Source: Nonomuraea spiralis (GTDB lineage: Bacteria > Actinomycetota > Actinomycetes > Streptosporangiales > Streptosporangiaceae). From it: a DNA stretch of 64,000 nt. The translations under genes were made by a program, and so were the position numbers. Below, in pieces: positions 8,916 to 16,265 of this stretch. The stretch spans positions 303,325-367,324 of the forward strand of contig NZ_BMRC01000011.1 in assembly GCF_014648435.1 (NCBI RefSeq), given 5' to 3'. The notes below the pieces were generated by a model. It was not told the DNA's origin, ran no database searches, and was given only the letters and a program-made list of their open reading frames with translations. How positions within the stretch are numbered: position 1 is the first letter of the stretch; every line of letters starts with the position of its first letter.

Positions 8916-9442
8916 TCACGCCACCGGGCGCAGGGCGGCGAAGCGCGAGGTGCGGGTCGGGGCCAGCGGCATTCCGGTGAGCCACGCGTCGAGCCTGGTG
9001 AGGTTCATCGCCGCGGCGATGAGAATGTGCTGGAGATGGGTCTTGGTGGTCCGGCGATAGCGGCACCGCCGCCGGCCAAAGCCTTTGACGCCTTGGGCGA
9101 TGGTGCCCTCCACGCCTGCTCTGCGGGCGTAGCGTTGCTGCCATTCGTCGGTGCCTTGCCTCTGGCGTGCGCATTGCAGGGCGTCATGCTCCTCCTGTGG
9201 GCGCAGGGTGATGCGTCGGCCTTTGGCTCCACGTGTGCACAGGTCCCGGCTGGGGCAGTCCTTGCAGTCGCGCATCGAAAAGCGCACCCGGATGACCGGA
9301 GTTCCGCCTTGATCGGTCTCGTTGGCCCAGGGCAAGCTGGTGGCTCCGGTGGGGCAGGTCATGACGCGGTTGTCCCAGTCGATGGTGAAGTCGAACGCAG
9401 CGACACCCCCGACTCCATCCGCGAGCAAGAACGACAATGGCG
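8916..9442 (-). pseudogene. 3' remnant of IS1182-family transposase
   Basis: About 175 residues match the C-terminal third of IS1182-family (IS4-like DDE) transposases: a 'CPTGATSLPW' segment, a Cys cluster 'CKDCPSRDLCTR', then 'LRPQEEHDALQCARQRQ', 'YARRAGVEGTIAQGVKGFG', and 'KTHLQHILIAAAMNLTRLDA'. The N-terminal two thirds, including most of the catalytic core, are absent: the frame runs straight into the right-hand 80-bp repeat at 9443. A full-length enzyme is near 500 residues, so this is a dead remnant. Confidence 0.85.
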
Positions 9443-9522
9443 GCCCCCTGATCACAGACGTGATCGTAGGGCCGCTACTTTTTGATCTACTTCGCCAACG
9501 GTGTCCCCGCTGGTGGGCGGGG
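9443..9522. repeat. Right copy of imperfect 80-bp inverted repeat
   Basis: Reverse-complement partner of 8138-8217. Its outer end (9512-9522) matches the outer CCCCGCCCACC of the left copy and its inner end forms a GATCACGTCTGTGATC-type hairpin facing the transposase remnant. The join to the remnant at about 9442 is abrupt, suggesting that the element cut or replaced the missing part of the transposase gene. Confidence 0.72.
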
Positions 9523-9745
9523 CGCGCGCGTCTCTGGCGTATGCGCGTCGGCCCGACGGGGAGCGCCGGTGAGCGTCGGTGGAGAGCGCGGGTCAGCTTC
9601 GGGCGGTGACGCCCTGATGAACGGGGGACCCGTACGGCGGGTCGTCCGACCCTCTGGGGTGCCCTGGGGAACCGCAGCTGATCGCGGTGAGAAGTCAGGA
9701 AAAGGAGTGATTACCCCTTTCCACTCTCAACGTATAGCGCACCCG
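9523..9745. other. Non-coding stretch upstream of helR, possibly structured
   Basis: I find no convincing gene here. From 9621 three boxes occur in order: ACGGGGGACCCGTACGG, GGGGTGCCC (9657-9665) and CGCAGCTGATCGCGG (9673-9687), then a short AAAGGAGT/ACCCCTTT stem at about 9701-9720. The order and spelling recall actinobacterial ydaO (cyclic-di-AMP) riboswitches, but the region is shorter and the expected cell-wall hydrolase gene is not downstream. TTACCC (9711-9716) and TATAGC (9733-9738), 16 bp apart, could be the helR promoter. Confidence 0.3.
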
Positions 9746-9764
9746 GGGGCTTGCGGCAAGACCC
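9746..9764 (+). promoter_or_regulatory. Rifamycin-associated element (RAE) upstream of helR
   Basis: GGGGCTTGCGGCAAGACCC differs at one base from the 19-bp RAE consensus as I recall it (GGGGCTTGCGGCAAGGCCC), an inverted repeat found before rifamycin-inactivation genes and helR in actinomycetes. It lies 170 bp before the helR start and directly after a possible TATAGC -10 box, so it would sit at or near the transcription start. In the literature RAEs confer induction by rifamycins. This match, in front of the expected gene, is strong. Confidence 0.9.
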
Positions 9765-9933
9765 CCATCGTGCCGCAGAATCGTCCGCCGAGGCCAGAAC
9801 CTGCGGAAATGGGGGACGAAGTGTATGAGGTGCCGTCCGTGTGCCCGTCGTGACCGTCAGGCAGGTCACCCCGATCCCTGACGCCATGCCACGCGCCAAC
9901 ATCGCCAGCCACCTCGTAGCGGAGCCGGAAAAG

Positions 9934-12084
9934 ATGAATTCACTGACCACCAGCGTGTTCGAGCTGCCCGAAACCCTCGCCGCCAAGGCCGCCCCGGCGC
10001 TGATCGCCGCCGACGAGCGGCACTTCGCGGCCCTCGCCGGGAGCCTTGAGCAGTCGATCGCCGACCTGTCCGCCCGTCTCGACGCCGAACGCAAGGCCCC
10101 CGGCGGCAAGGGCCGGCAGGCGCTCGACCGGGACCTGGAGATCCACCGCCTGGCCGCCCGCCTGCGTACGCTGCGCCGCTTCGGCCTGGACCTGTGCCTC
10201 GGCCACATGGTCACCGCGGACGACCCCGAACCGGTCTACATCGGACGCCTCGGCCTGACGGACAGCCAGGGCCGCCGCCTGCTGCTCGACTGGCGCTCGC
10301 CCGCGGCCGAGCCGTTCTTCGGCGCCACCCACGCCAACCCCATGGGGCTGACCAGCCGCCGCAGGTACCGCTGGACCCGTGGCCGGATCAGCGACTACTG
10401 GGACGAGGTGTTCTCCGCCGACGGCTTCGAGGGGCACGCCGCGCTCGACGACCAGTCCGCCTTCATCGCCAGCCTGGGCGGCAACCGCTCACCCAGGATG
10501 CGGGACGTCCTCGGCACCATCCAGGCCGACCAGGACGCCGTCATCCGCGCCGGGTCCCGAGGCGCCCTCGTCGTGGACGGCGGCCCCGGTACGGGCAAGA
10601 CCGTCGTCGCCCTGCACCGCTCCGCCTACCTCCTCTACTCCGACCCCAGGCTCGGCCACCACCGCGGCGGCGTGTTGTTCGTCGGCCCGCACCAGCCCTA
10701 CCTGGCCTACGTCGCCGACGTGCTCCCCAGCCTGGGGGAGGAGGGCGTGCAGACCTGCACCCTGCGGGACCTCGTACCGGAGGGGGCCGCGGCGACGCCC
10801 GAGAAGGACGCGGAGGCGGCCCGGCTGAAGGCGTCCGCGGACATGGTGAAGGCGATCGAGCCGGCCGTCCGGTTCTACGAGAACCCGCCCGCCAAGGGCA
10901 TGACGGTCACGACGCACTGGTCCGACATCTGGCTGAGCGCCGAGGACTGGGCCGAGGCGTTCGACGCTGCGGACCCCGGTACGCCCCACAACGAGGCACG
11001 CGACCAGATCTGGGAGGAACTGCTCACGATCCTCATGGACAAGCACGACGAGGACGACGTCTCGGCCGATCTGCTGCGCAGGTCACTGTCGCAGAACCGG
11101 GAGCTGCTCACGGCGTTCAACCGCGCCTGGCCGCTGATCGAGCCGGCCGACCTCGTCGGCGACCTGTGGACCGTGCCCGCCTACCTGCGGATGTGCGCGC
11201 CCTGGCTCACCCCGGACGAGATCCGGCGGCTCCAGCGCGCCGACGCCCAGGCGTGGACGGTCTCCGACCTGCCGCTCCTGGACGCGGCCCGCCAGCGGCT
11301 CGGCGACCCGGAGGCGTCCCGGCGCAAGCGCCGGCAGGAGGCCGCCCTGGCCGTCCAGCGCGAGCGTATGGCCCAGGTCGTGGACAACCTGATCGAGGCC
11401 GACGACGACGGCGAGGGCCTGGTGACGCAGTTGCGCCGGGCGGACCTCCAGCGAAACCTGGTCGACGAGTCGGAGTTGTCGGCGCCGGAGCCGGACCTGC
11501 TCGCCGGCCCCTTCGCGCACGTCGTCGTGGACGAGGCCCAGGAGCTCACCGACGCGGAGTGGCAGATGTTGTTGCTGCGCTGCCCGTCCAGGAGTTTCAC
11601 CATCGTCGGGGACCGCGCCCAGGCCAGGCACGGCTTCACCGAGTCGTGGGAGGAACGGCTCGGCCGGGTCGGGATCGACCGCGTCACCCTGGCCTCCCTG
11701 AGCGTCAACTACCGGACCCCGGCGGAGATCATGGCGGAGGCCGAGCCGGTCATCCGGGCCGTGCTCCCGGACGCGAACGTGCCGACCTCCATCCGCGCCG
11801 GCGGCGTCCCCGTCGTGCGCGGATCGGCCGCGGACCTGGACTCGATCCTCGGTGACTGGCTGGCCGCGAACGCCGAGGGGGTCGCCTGCGTGATCGGGGA
11901 CCCGGCGTTCCGGGAGACGTCCCGGGTGCGGTCGCTGACGCCGGAATTGTCGAAGGGGCTGGAGTTCGACCTGGTGATCCTCGTCGATCCGGAGAGGTTC
12001 GGCGCGGGCGTCGAGGGAGCGGTCGACCGCTACGTGGCGATGACCAGGGCGACGCGGCAACTGGTCATCCTCACCACTCCCTGA
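9934..12084 (+). CDS. helR: HelR, RNA polymerase recycling/rifamycin-protection ATPase
   Basis: 716 residues from ATG 9934 (MNSLTTSVFELPE), with GGAG at 9921-9924; the frame extends upstream, but family members start here. It is a UvrD-like superfamily 1 protein of the HelD/HelR type. The N-terminal helical arm carries 'ALDRDLEIHRLAARLRTLR'. Walker A is 'GGPGTGKT' near residue 225, a Walker B-like 'VVVDEAQELTDAEW' near residue 530, and 'YVAMTRATRQL' closes the C-terminus. HelR binds RNA polymerase, removes stalled complexes and can displace rifamycin, giving tolerance. The RAE upstream predicts induction by rifamycins. Cytoplasmic and monocistronic. Confidence 0.92.
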   Translation: MNSLTTSVFELPETLAAKAAPALIAADERHFAALAGSLEQSIADLSARLDAERKAPGGKGRQALDRDLEIHRLAARLRTLRRFGLDLCLGHMVTADDPEPVYIGRLGLTDSQGRRLLLDWRSPAAEPFFGATHANPMGLTSRRRYRWTRGRISDYWDEVFSADGFEGHAALDDQSAFIASLGGNRSPRMRDVLGTIQADQDAVIRAGSRGALVVDGGPGTGKTVVALHRSAYLLYSDPRLGHHRGGVLFVGPHQPYLAYVADVLPSLGEEGVQTCTLRDLVPEGAAATPEKDAEAARLKASADMVKAIEPAVRFYENPPAKGMTVTTHWSDIWLSAEDWAEAFDAADPGTPHNEARDQIWEELLTILMDKHDEDDVSADLLRRSLSQNRELLTAFNRAWPLIEPADLVGDLWTVPAYLRMCAPWLTPDEIRRLQRADAQAWTVSDLPLLDAARQRLGDPEASRRKRRQEAALAVQRERMAQVVDNLIEADDDGEGLVTQLRRADLQRNLVDESELSAPEPDLLAGPFAHVVVDEAQELTDAEWQMLLLRCPSRSFTIVGDRAQARHGFTESWEERLGRVGIDRVTLASLSVNYRTPAEIMAEAEPVIRAVLPDANVPTSIRAGGVPVVRGSAADLDSILGDWLAANAEGVACVIGDPAFRETSRVRSLTPELSKGLEFDLVILVDPERFGAGVEGAVDRYVAMTRATRQLVILTTP

Positions 12085-12104
12085 CGCCGTCCCGTCCACC
12101 CGCT

Positions 12105-13322
12105 CTAGGCCCGCGCCCGGACGGCCTGGCCCGTCGCGGTCCGCCCCCGGGCGACGCGGCGGCGCCGGGACGGCAGGCCGAGCATCGGGTTGGCGACCCC
12201 CCAGGCGGCGCCCTTGCAGATCACCTCCTTGTAGAAGGCCGCGGTCCGTCCGGTCAGCACGGCCGACACGGCGCGGTCGTCGGCGGTGACGTACTGGATC
12301 AGACCTTCCTTGCGGCCCAGCGAGACGCACTGGTTGAAGTAGCGCATCGTCGTGTTCGGGAGCTTCCGGCCGGTCAGGCGCGCGGCGATCGAGTCGGCGG
12401 CCTGCCAGGCGGTGGGGATGCCCGACGCGCACGACATCCGCAGCGGCTTGTCGCCGGGGCCCATCGCCATGGCGGCGTCACCGACGGCGTACACGTCGGG
12501 GTGCGAGACCGAGCGCATGGTCCCGTCGACCACGATCTGGCCGGTGCCGGTGACCTCCATGGCGGTCGCCCGCGCGATCGGGTGCACCGCGAAGCCGGCG
12601 GTCCAGACGGTCACCGCGGCGGGGAGGGCGTCGTCCCCGGCGGTGGTGACGCGGTCGGCCTCGACGCCGGTGACGGCGACGTGCTCGTGCACGGTGATCC
12701 CGAGCTCGGCGAAGACCTTCCGCACGTGCGCGCGGCCCTTGGGCGAGAGCCAGTCGCCGAGGCCGCCGCGGGCGACGATGGCGACGTCGAGGTCCGGGCG
12801 GGCCTCGGCGATCTCGGTCGCGGTCTCCAGCCCGGTCAGCCCGCCGCCGACGACGACCACACTCTGCCCGGCGTCGAGCCGGGCCAGCCGCTCGCGCAGC
12901 CGCAGCGCCCCCGGACGGCCGGCGATGTCGTACGCGTGCTCGGCGACCCCGGGGACACCCTCGGCGTCCCAGCCGCTGCCGAGCGCGTAGACGAGCGTGT
13001 CGTAGGGCAGTTCCTCGCCGCCGTTCCCGGCGTCCGTGCCGCTGCCGGTGCCGGTGACCGTGACGGTCCTGCGGTCGACGTCGATGCCGGTGACTGTCGC
13101 GAGCCGCAGCTCGACGCCGGTGCCCGCGAACATCTCGTGGAACGGCCGCGGCCTGAGGTCCTGGCCGGTCGCCACCTGGTGCATGCGGACGCGTTCCACG
13201 AAGTCGGGCTCGGCGTTGACCAGGGTGATGGCGACGTCTGCGCGGCTCAGCCGCCTGGCGAGGCGGCCGGCGGCGACGGCTCCGGTGTATCCGGCTCCGA
13301 GGACGATGATGCGGTGCTGCAT
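12105..13322 (-). CDS. NAD(P)/FAD-dependent oxidoreductase (NDH-2-like)
   Basis: 405 residues with two dinucleotide-binding folds: 'VLGAGYTGAVAAGRLARR' at the N-terminus binds FAD, and 'VVVVGGGLTGLETATEIAE' near residue 155 binds NAD(P)H. 'YAVGDAAMAMG' near residue 285 is the C-terminal FAD contact motif. This is the layout of type II NADH dehydrogenases and related disulfide-reductase-fold enzymes. No membrane helix is obvious. It follows sigJ on the same strand after 93 bp; ECF41 sigma factors usually sit beside an oxidoreductase or carboxymuconolactone decarboxylase that they control, so this gene is its probable target. Electron acceptor unknown. Confidence 0.85.
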   Translation of the reverse strand: MQHRIIVLGAGYTGAVAAGRLARRLSRADVAITLVNAEPDFVERVRMHQVATGQDLRPRPFHEMFAGTGVELRLATVTGIDVDRRTVTVTGTGSGTDAGNGGEELPYDTLVYALGSGWDAEGVPGVAEHAYDIAGRPGALRLRERLARLDAGQSVVVVGGGLTGLETATEIAEARPDLDVAIVARGGLGDWLSPKGRAHVRKVFAELGITVHEHVAVTGVEADRVTTAGDDALPAAVTVWTAGFAVHPIARATAMEVTGTGQIVVDGTMRSVSHPDVYAVGDAAMAMGPGDKPLRMSCASGIPTAWQAADSIAARLTGRKLPNTTMRYFNQCVSLGRKEGLIQYVTADDRAVSAVLTGRTAAFYKEVICKGAAWGVANPMLGLPSRRRRVARGRTATGQAVRARA

Positions 13323-13391
13323 TTCCTCGCTCCTGTCTTGCGCGGGTTCGCCACCTGAACCGGACGACCCGCGCTTTCCTGACAGGAACTC

Positions 13392-13411
13392 GGTGTGAAG
13401 CGCGTCACACC
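13392..13411. promoter_or_regulatory. Inverted repeat between sigJ and the oxidoreductase gene
   Basis: A perfect 7-bp inverted repeat, GGTGTGA-6 nt-TCACACC, begins four bases after the sigJ stop codon. On the minus strand it is followed by TGTCA (13384-13380) and, 13 nt on, CGTC (13366-13363). These resemble the TGTCACA and CGTC boxes of ECF41 promoters, though the spacing looks short. It could be an operator, a weak attenuator, or both. Confidence 0.35.
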
Positions 13412-13415
13412 TCGA

Positions 13416-14360
13416 TCAGAAGGCTCTGAACAGGGGCTCCCCGTGCTCGGTGGCCGCCCACTGGGCGGTCGCGCGTGCGAGTTTGTCGGGGTTGACCTGG
13501 TTGCGGAACGCGGCGATGCCGTCGGCGGTGACCTCCAGGCACATCACGCCCACGACCTGGCCGTCGACGACGGCCACGACGGCCGGGTCGCCGTTGGCGA
13601 CCCAGGAGTGGATCTCGGGCATGCCGCCGGCCAGGGTGCGCTTGGCCTCGCTCGGTTTGAACAGGCCGCGCAGGAACTTCGCGACCGCGACGGCGCCCTC
13701 GAACGCCTTGGTACGGGCCGGGATCTTCCCGCCCCCGTCGCCGATGCCGATGGCGTCCTGGGTGAGCAGGCGTACGAGCGGCTCGGTCTGCCCGCTGGTG
13801 GCGGCGGCCAGGAACTCCTCGACGATGCGCCGGGCGGCGGCCTCGTCGACCTCGGCGCGGGTCTTGCCGTCGGCGACGTGCTTCTTGGCGCGGTGGAGGA
13901 TCTGCTGGCTGGCGGCCTCGGTGAGGTCGAGGATCTCGGCGATCTCCCGGTGCGCGTAGCCGAACGCCTCCCGCAGCACGTAGACCGCCCGCTCGTTGGG
14001 GGAGAGGCGTTCCATCAGGGTGAGGACGGCGTAGGAGACCGAATCGCGCTGCTCGGCGGTGTCGGCCGGGCCGAGCATCGGGTCGCCGGCGAGCAGCGGC
14101 TCGGGCAGCCACTGGCCCACGTACGTCTCGCGGCGCGCCCGCGCGGAGGTGAGCTGGGTGAGGCAGAGGTTGGTGAGCACCTTCGTCAGCCAGGCCTCGG
14201 GCACCTCGATGCGGTCGACGTCGGCGGCCTGCCAGCGCAGGAACGTCTCCTGCACGGCGTCCTCGGCCTCGGCGGCGGAGCCGAGCATGCGATAGGCGAT
14301 GGCCTCCAGGCGCGGTCTGGCGGCCACGAACCGGTCGACGTCGTCCACGGTCAAGGGCAT
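13416..14360 (-). CDS. sigJ: ECF41-group RNA polymerase sigma factor SigJ
   Basis: 314 residues. Sigma region 2 lies at about 15-75 ('RLEAIAYRMLGSAAEAEDAV') and region 4 at about 110-165 ('LTLMERLSPNERAVYVLREA'), with the recognition helix around 'HREIAEILDLTEAASQQILH'. A SnoaL-like NTF2-fold C-terminal domain (about 180-314) replaces the usual anti-sigma factor. The three ECF41 signature motifs are present: WLPEP in the linker, DGGGK in the NTF2 domain, and NPDKL close to the end. In ECF41 proteins the C-terminal domain both supports and restrains activity. The likely target is its downstream oxidoreductase gene. Confidence 0.93.
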   Translation of the reverse strand: MPLTVDDVDRFVAARPRLEAIAYRMLGSAAEAEDAVQETFLRWQAADVDRIEVPEAWLTKVLTNLCLTQLTSARARRETYVGQWLPEPLLAGDPMLGPADTAEQRDSVSYAVLTLMERLSPNERAVYVLREAFGYAHREIAEILDLTEAASQQILHRAKKHVADGKTRAEVDEAAARRIVEEFLAAATSGQTEPLVRLLTQDAIGIGDGGGKIPARTKAFEGAVAVAKFLRGLFKPSEAKRTLAGGMPEIHSWVANGDPAVVAVVDGQVVGVMCLEVTADGIAAFRNQVNPDKLARATAQWAATEHGEPLFRAF

Positions 14361-14456
14361 GGCCCGATACTAGAACGTCCCCTTGACCCTCCAGCGGCCG
14401 GAGCCCGCCGTGTTAATCGTTTGTCGCCGCCGGGACCGTCGCCGATGATGGCCGTC

Positions 14457-15038
14457 ATGGCCACGACACGACGAGCTGACATGTTCACCGCGGACGGCAG
14501 GCCCTCCGCGGACGACCCGCGTGAGAACGGGCCCACCATGGGCGACGAGCGCGCCACCCTGATCGAGACGCTGCGCTGCGCCCGCCTCACCCTGGAGATG
14601 AAGTGCGAGGGCCTCGACGCCGAGGCCATGGCGCGGCGGTCCGTCGAGCCGTCGACGATGTCGCTCCTGGGTCTCGTACGACACCTGGCCGAGGTCGAGC
14701 GGGCGACATTCCGGGTGCTGATGGCCGGACAGGACGCGCCCAAGCTGTTCACCGGCGAGACCGACCGCGACGGTGACTTCGACGGCGCCATCGCCGACCC
14801 CCGGGTGGTCGCCGAGGCGTGGGCCGCGTGGCGCGCGGAGGCCGACTTCGCGACCCGCTTCCTTACCGAACTGCCCAGCCTCGACGACACCGTCGACGAC
14901 CCGGACAACCTGCACGGCAGCGGCGGAGGCCGGATGTCGATGCGCGAGGCCGTGATCGGGATGGTCTGGGAGTACGGCCGCCACCTGGGCCACGTCGACC
15001 TCCTGCGCGAGCGCATCGACGGCCGCATCGGCCAGTAG
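14457..15038 (+). CDS. DinB-like / DUF664 family protein
   Basis: 193 residues from ATG 14457; ATGs at 14445 and 14448 are in frame and possible. It is an all-helical DinB-superfamily protein of the DUF664 type: 'ERATLIETLRCARLTLEMKC', 'SLLGLVRHLAEVERATFRV' with the conserved His, and 'VWEYGRHLGHVDLLRERIDG' with the two C-terminal His. The three His form the metal site of the superfamily, which contains mycothiol- and bacillithiol-dependent transferases. Actinobacterial DUF664 members are often proposed to use mycothiol. Divergent from sigJ. Substrate unknown. Confidence 0.85.
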   Translation: MATTRRADMFTADGRPSADDPRENGPTMGDERATLIETLRCARLTLEMKCEGLDAEAMARRSVEPSTMSLLGLVRHLAEVERATFRVLMAGQDAPKLFTGETDRDGDFDGAIADPRVVAEAWAAWRAEADFATRFLTELPSLDDTVDDPDNLHGSGGGRMSMREAVIGMVWEYGRHLGHVDLLRERIDGRIGQ

Positions 15039-15098
15039 GGCGTCACCGGCGTCGCGGTGCCCTCTGATGGGCGGCGCGGTTCCGGGTAGGGGCGGCGG

Positions 15099-15629
15099 AT
15101 GTTCGACGACTTCGCGACCGGCCTGATCGACGTGGGCGAGACCGAGCTGTACGTCCGGCACGGCGGCACGGGCTCACCCGTCCTGCTACTCCACGGCCAC
15201 CCCCGTACGCATGCGACCTGGCATCGCGTCGCTCCGCTGCTCGCTCCGTACCACACGGTGGTCTGCCCGGATCTGCGCGGTTACGGCCGTTCGGGCAAGC
15301 CGCCCACCACCCCCGACCACACCCCCTTCTCCAAGCGCGCCATGGCCGCCGACCTGGTCGCCCTCATGCGTTCCCTGGGCCACGAACGGTTCGCCGTGGC
15401 CGGCCACGACCGCGCCGCCGGTCGCCGCCTCACCTGCCCGACCCTGTTCCTCTGGGCGGCCCGGGACGGCATGGAGGACCTGTACGGCGACCCCCTGGCG
15501 ATCTGGCGCACCTGGGCCGGCGACGTGACCGGCCACCCGATCGACAGCGGCCACCACATGGCCGAGGAGGCCCCGGACGAACTGGCCGCCGCCCTGCTGA
15601 CCTTCCTCCACGGCCGACCCCCTCGATAG
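15099..15629 (+). CDS. Alpha/beta hydrolase with internal deletion (haloacetate-dehalogenase-like)
   Basis: Only 176 residues, where related alpha/beta hydrolases have about 290. The N-terminal half is normal: 'VLLLHGHPRTHATWHRVAP', 'CPDLRGYGRSGKP', and the nucleophile-elbow region 'VAGHDRA'. The usual sequence then breaks off. The next residues, 'RLTCPTLFLWAARDGMEDLY', belong to the late acid-bearing strand, followed by the catalytic His in 'DSGHHMAEEAPDEL'. The cap domain and several core strands, about 110 residues, are missing in frame. The best match is to the fluoroacetate/haloacetate dehalogenase group with an Asp nucleophile. Probably inactive; a short natural variant cannot be excluded. 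Confidence 0.7.
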   Translation: MFDDFATGLIDVGETELYVRHGGTGSPVLLLHGHPRTHATWHRVAPLLAPYHTVVCPDLRGYGRSGKPPTTPDHTPFSKRAMAADLVALMRSLGHERFAVAGHDRAAGRRLTCPTLFLWAARDGMEDLYGDPLAIWRTWAGDVTGHPIDSGHHMAEEAPDELAAALLTFLHGRPPR

Positions 15630-15630
15630 G

Positions 15631-16032
15631 GTGAACGCCGTGCCGCACCCGGACGCCCTCCATCTCGGCCGCGAAGCGACCCGGCTTCTCGCGTCGTCCG
15701 GCGTGTGCGAGCTCAGGCCCGGTCTGACCGACCGGGAGTTCGCCCGGATCGAGGCCGAGTACGACATCGAGTTCGCCGACGATCACCGCGCCTTCCTCGC
15801 CGGCGGCCTCCCGATCAACTCGGCCCGGCCGGAGGAGGGCGCCACCTGGCAGCGCCCCTGGCCGGACTGGCGTGACGGCGACGAGGACGAACTCCGCCGC
15901 CACCTGGAGTGGCCGGTACCCGACGTGGACCGTGCTCCGGGAAACGACGCGGGATCGGACATGATCACGTACGGCCGGGACCTGATCGATTATGTGCGGC
16001 ACGACTTCTACCGGCAGGACGACGACCTCTAA
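15631..16032 (+). CDS. SMI1/KNR4-like protein, apparently shortened
   Basis: 133 residues from GTG 15631, one base after the preceding stop codon. Residues 28-55 ('GLTDREFARIEAEYDIEFAD', 'DHRAFLAGGLPI') match the N-terminal part of the SMI1/KNR4 family, and 'MITYGRDLIDYVRHDFY' matches its C-terminal part. The central strands, typically about 60 residues with several Trp and Phe, seem absent after 'LEWPV'. The family includes many immunity proteins of polymorphic toxin systems. It lies just left of the T7SS island but shows no direct link to a toxin here. Confidence 0.6.
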   Translation: MNAVPHPDALHLGREATRLLASSGVCELRPGLTDREFARIEAEYDIEFADDHRAFLAGGLPINSARPEEGATWQRPWPDWRDGDEDELRRHLEWPVPDVDRAPGNDAGSDMITYGRDLIDYVRHDFYRQDDDL

Positions 16033-16265
16033 CCGGGACGCGGGCCGACAATCTGCGCTCTTCGCCAAGATATCGTGCACTCTCCGCTAACGACATGGGT
16101 CACCGGGCGTCGCAAGACTGCCTCTCGAACGAATGCGACTCGATCGGGGCAGGTGTGCGTGGGCGCGGATGCCGGGGCCAGGACGCCCGCGTCGCCCGTC
16201 GCCCCGCTGGTCGTGTTGATCGCCGTACTCGGCGGTTAGACGCGGTTCGACCCCGGACGGCTGAG

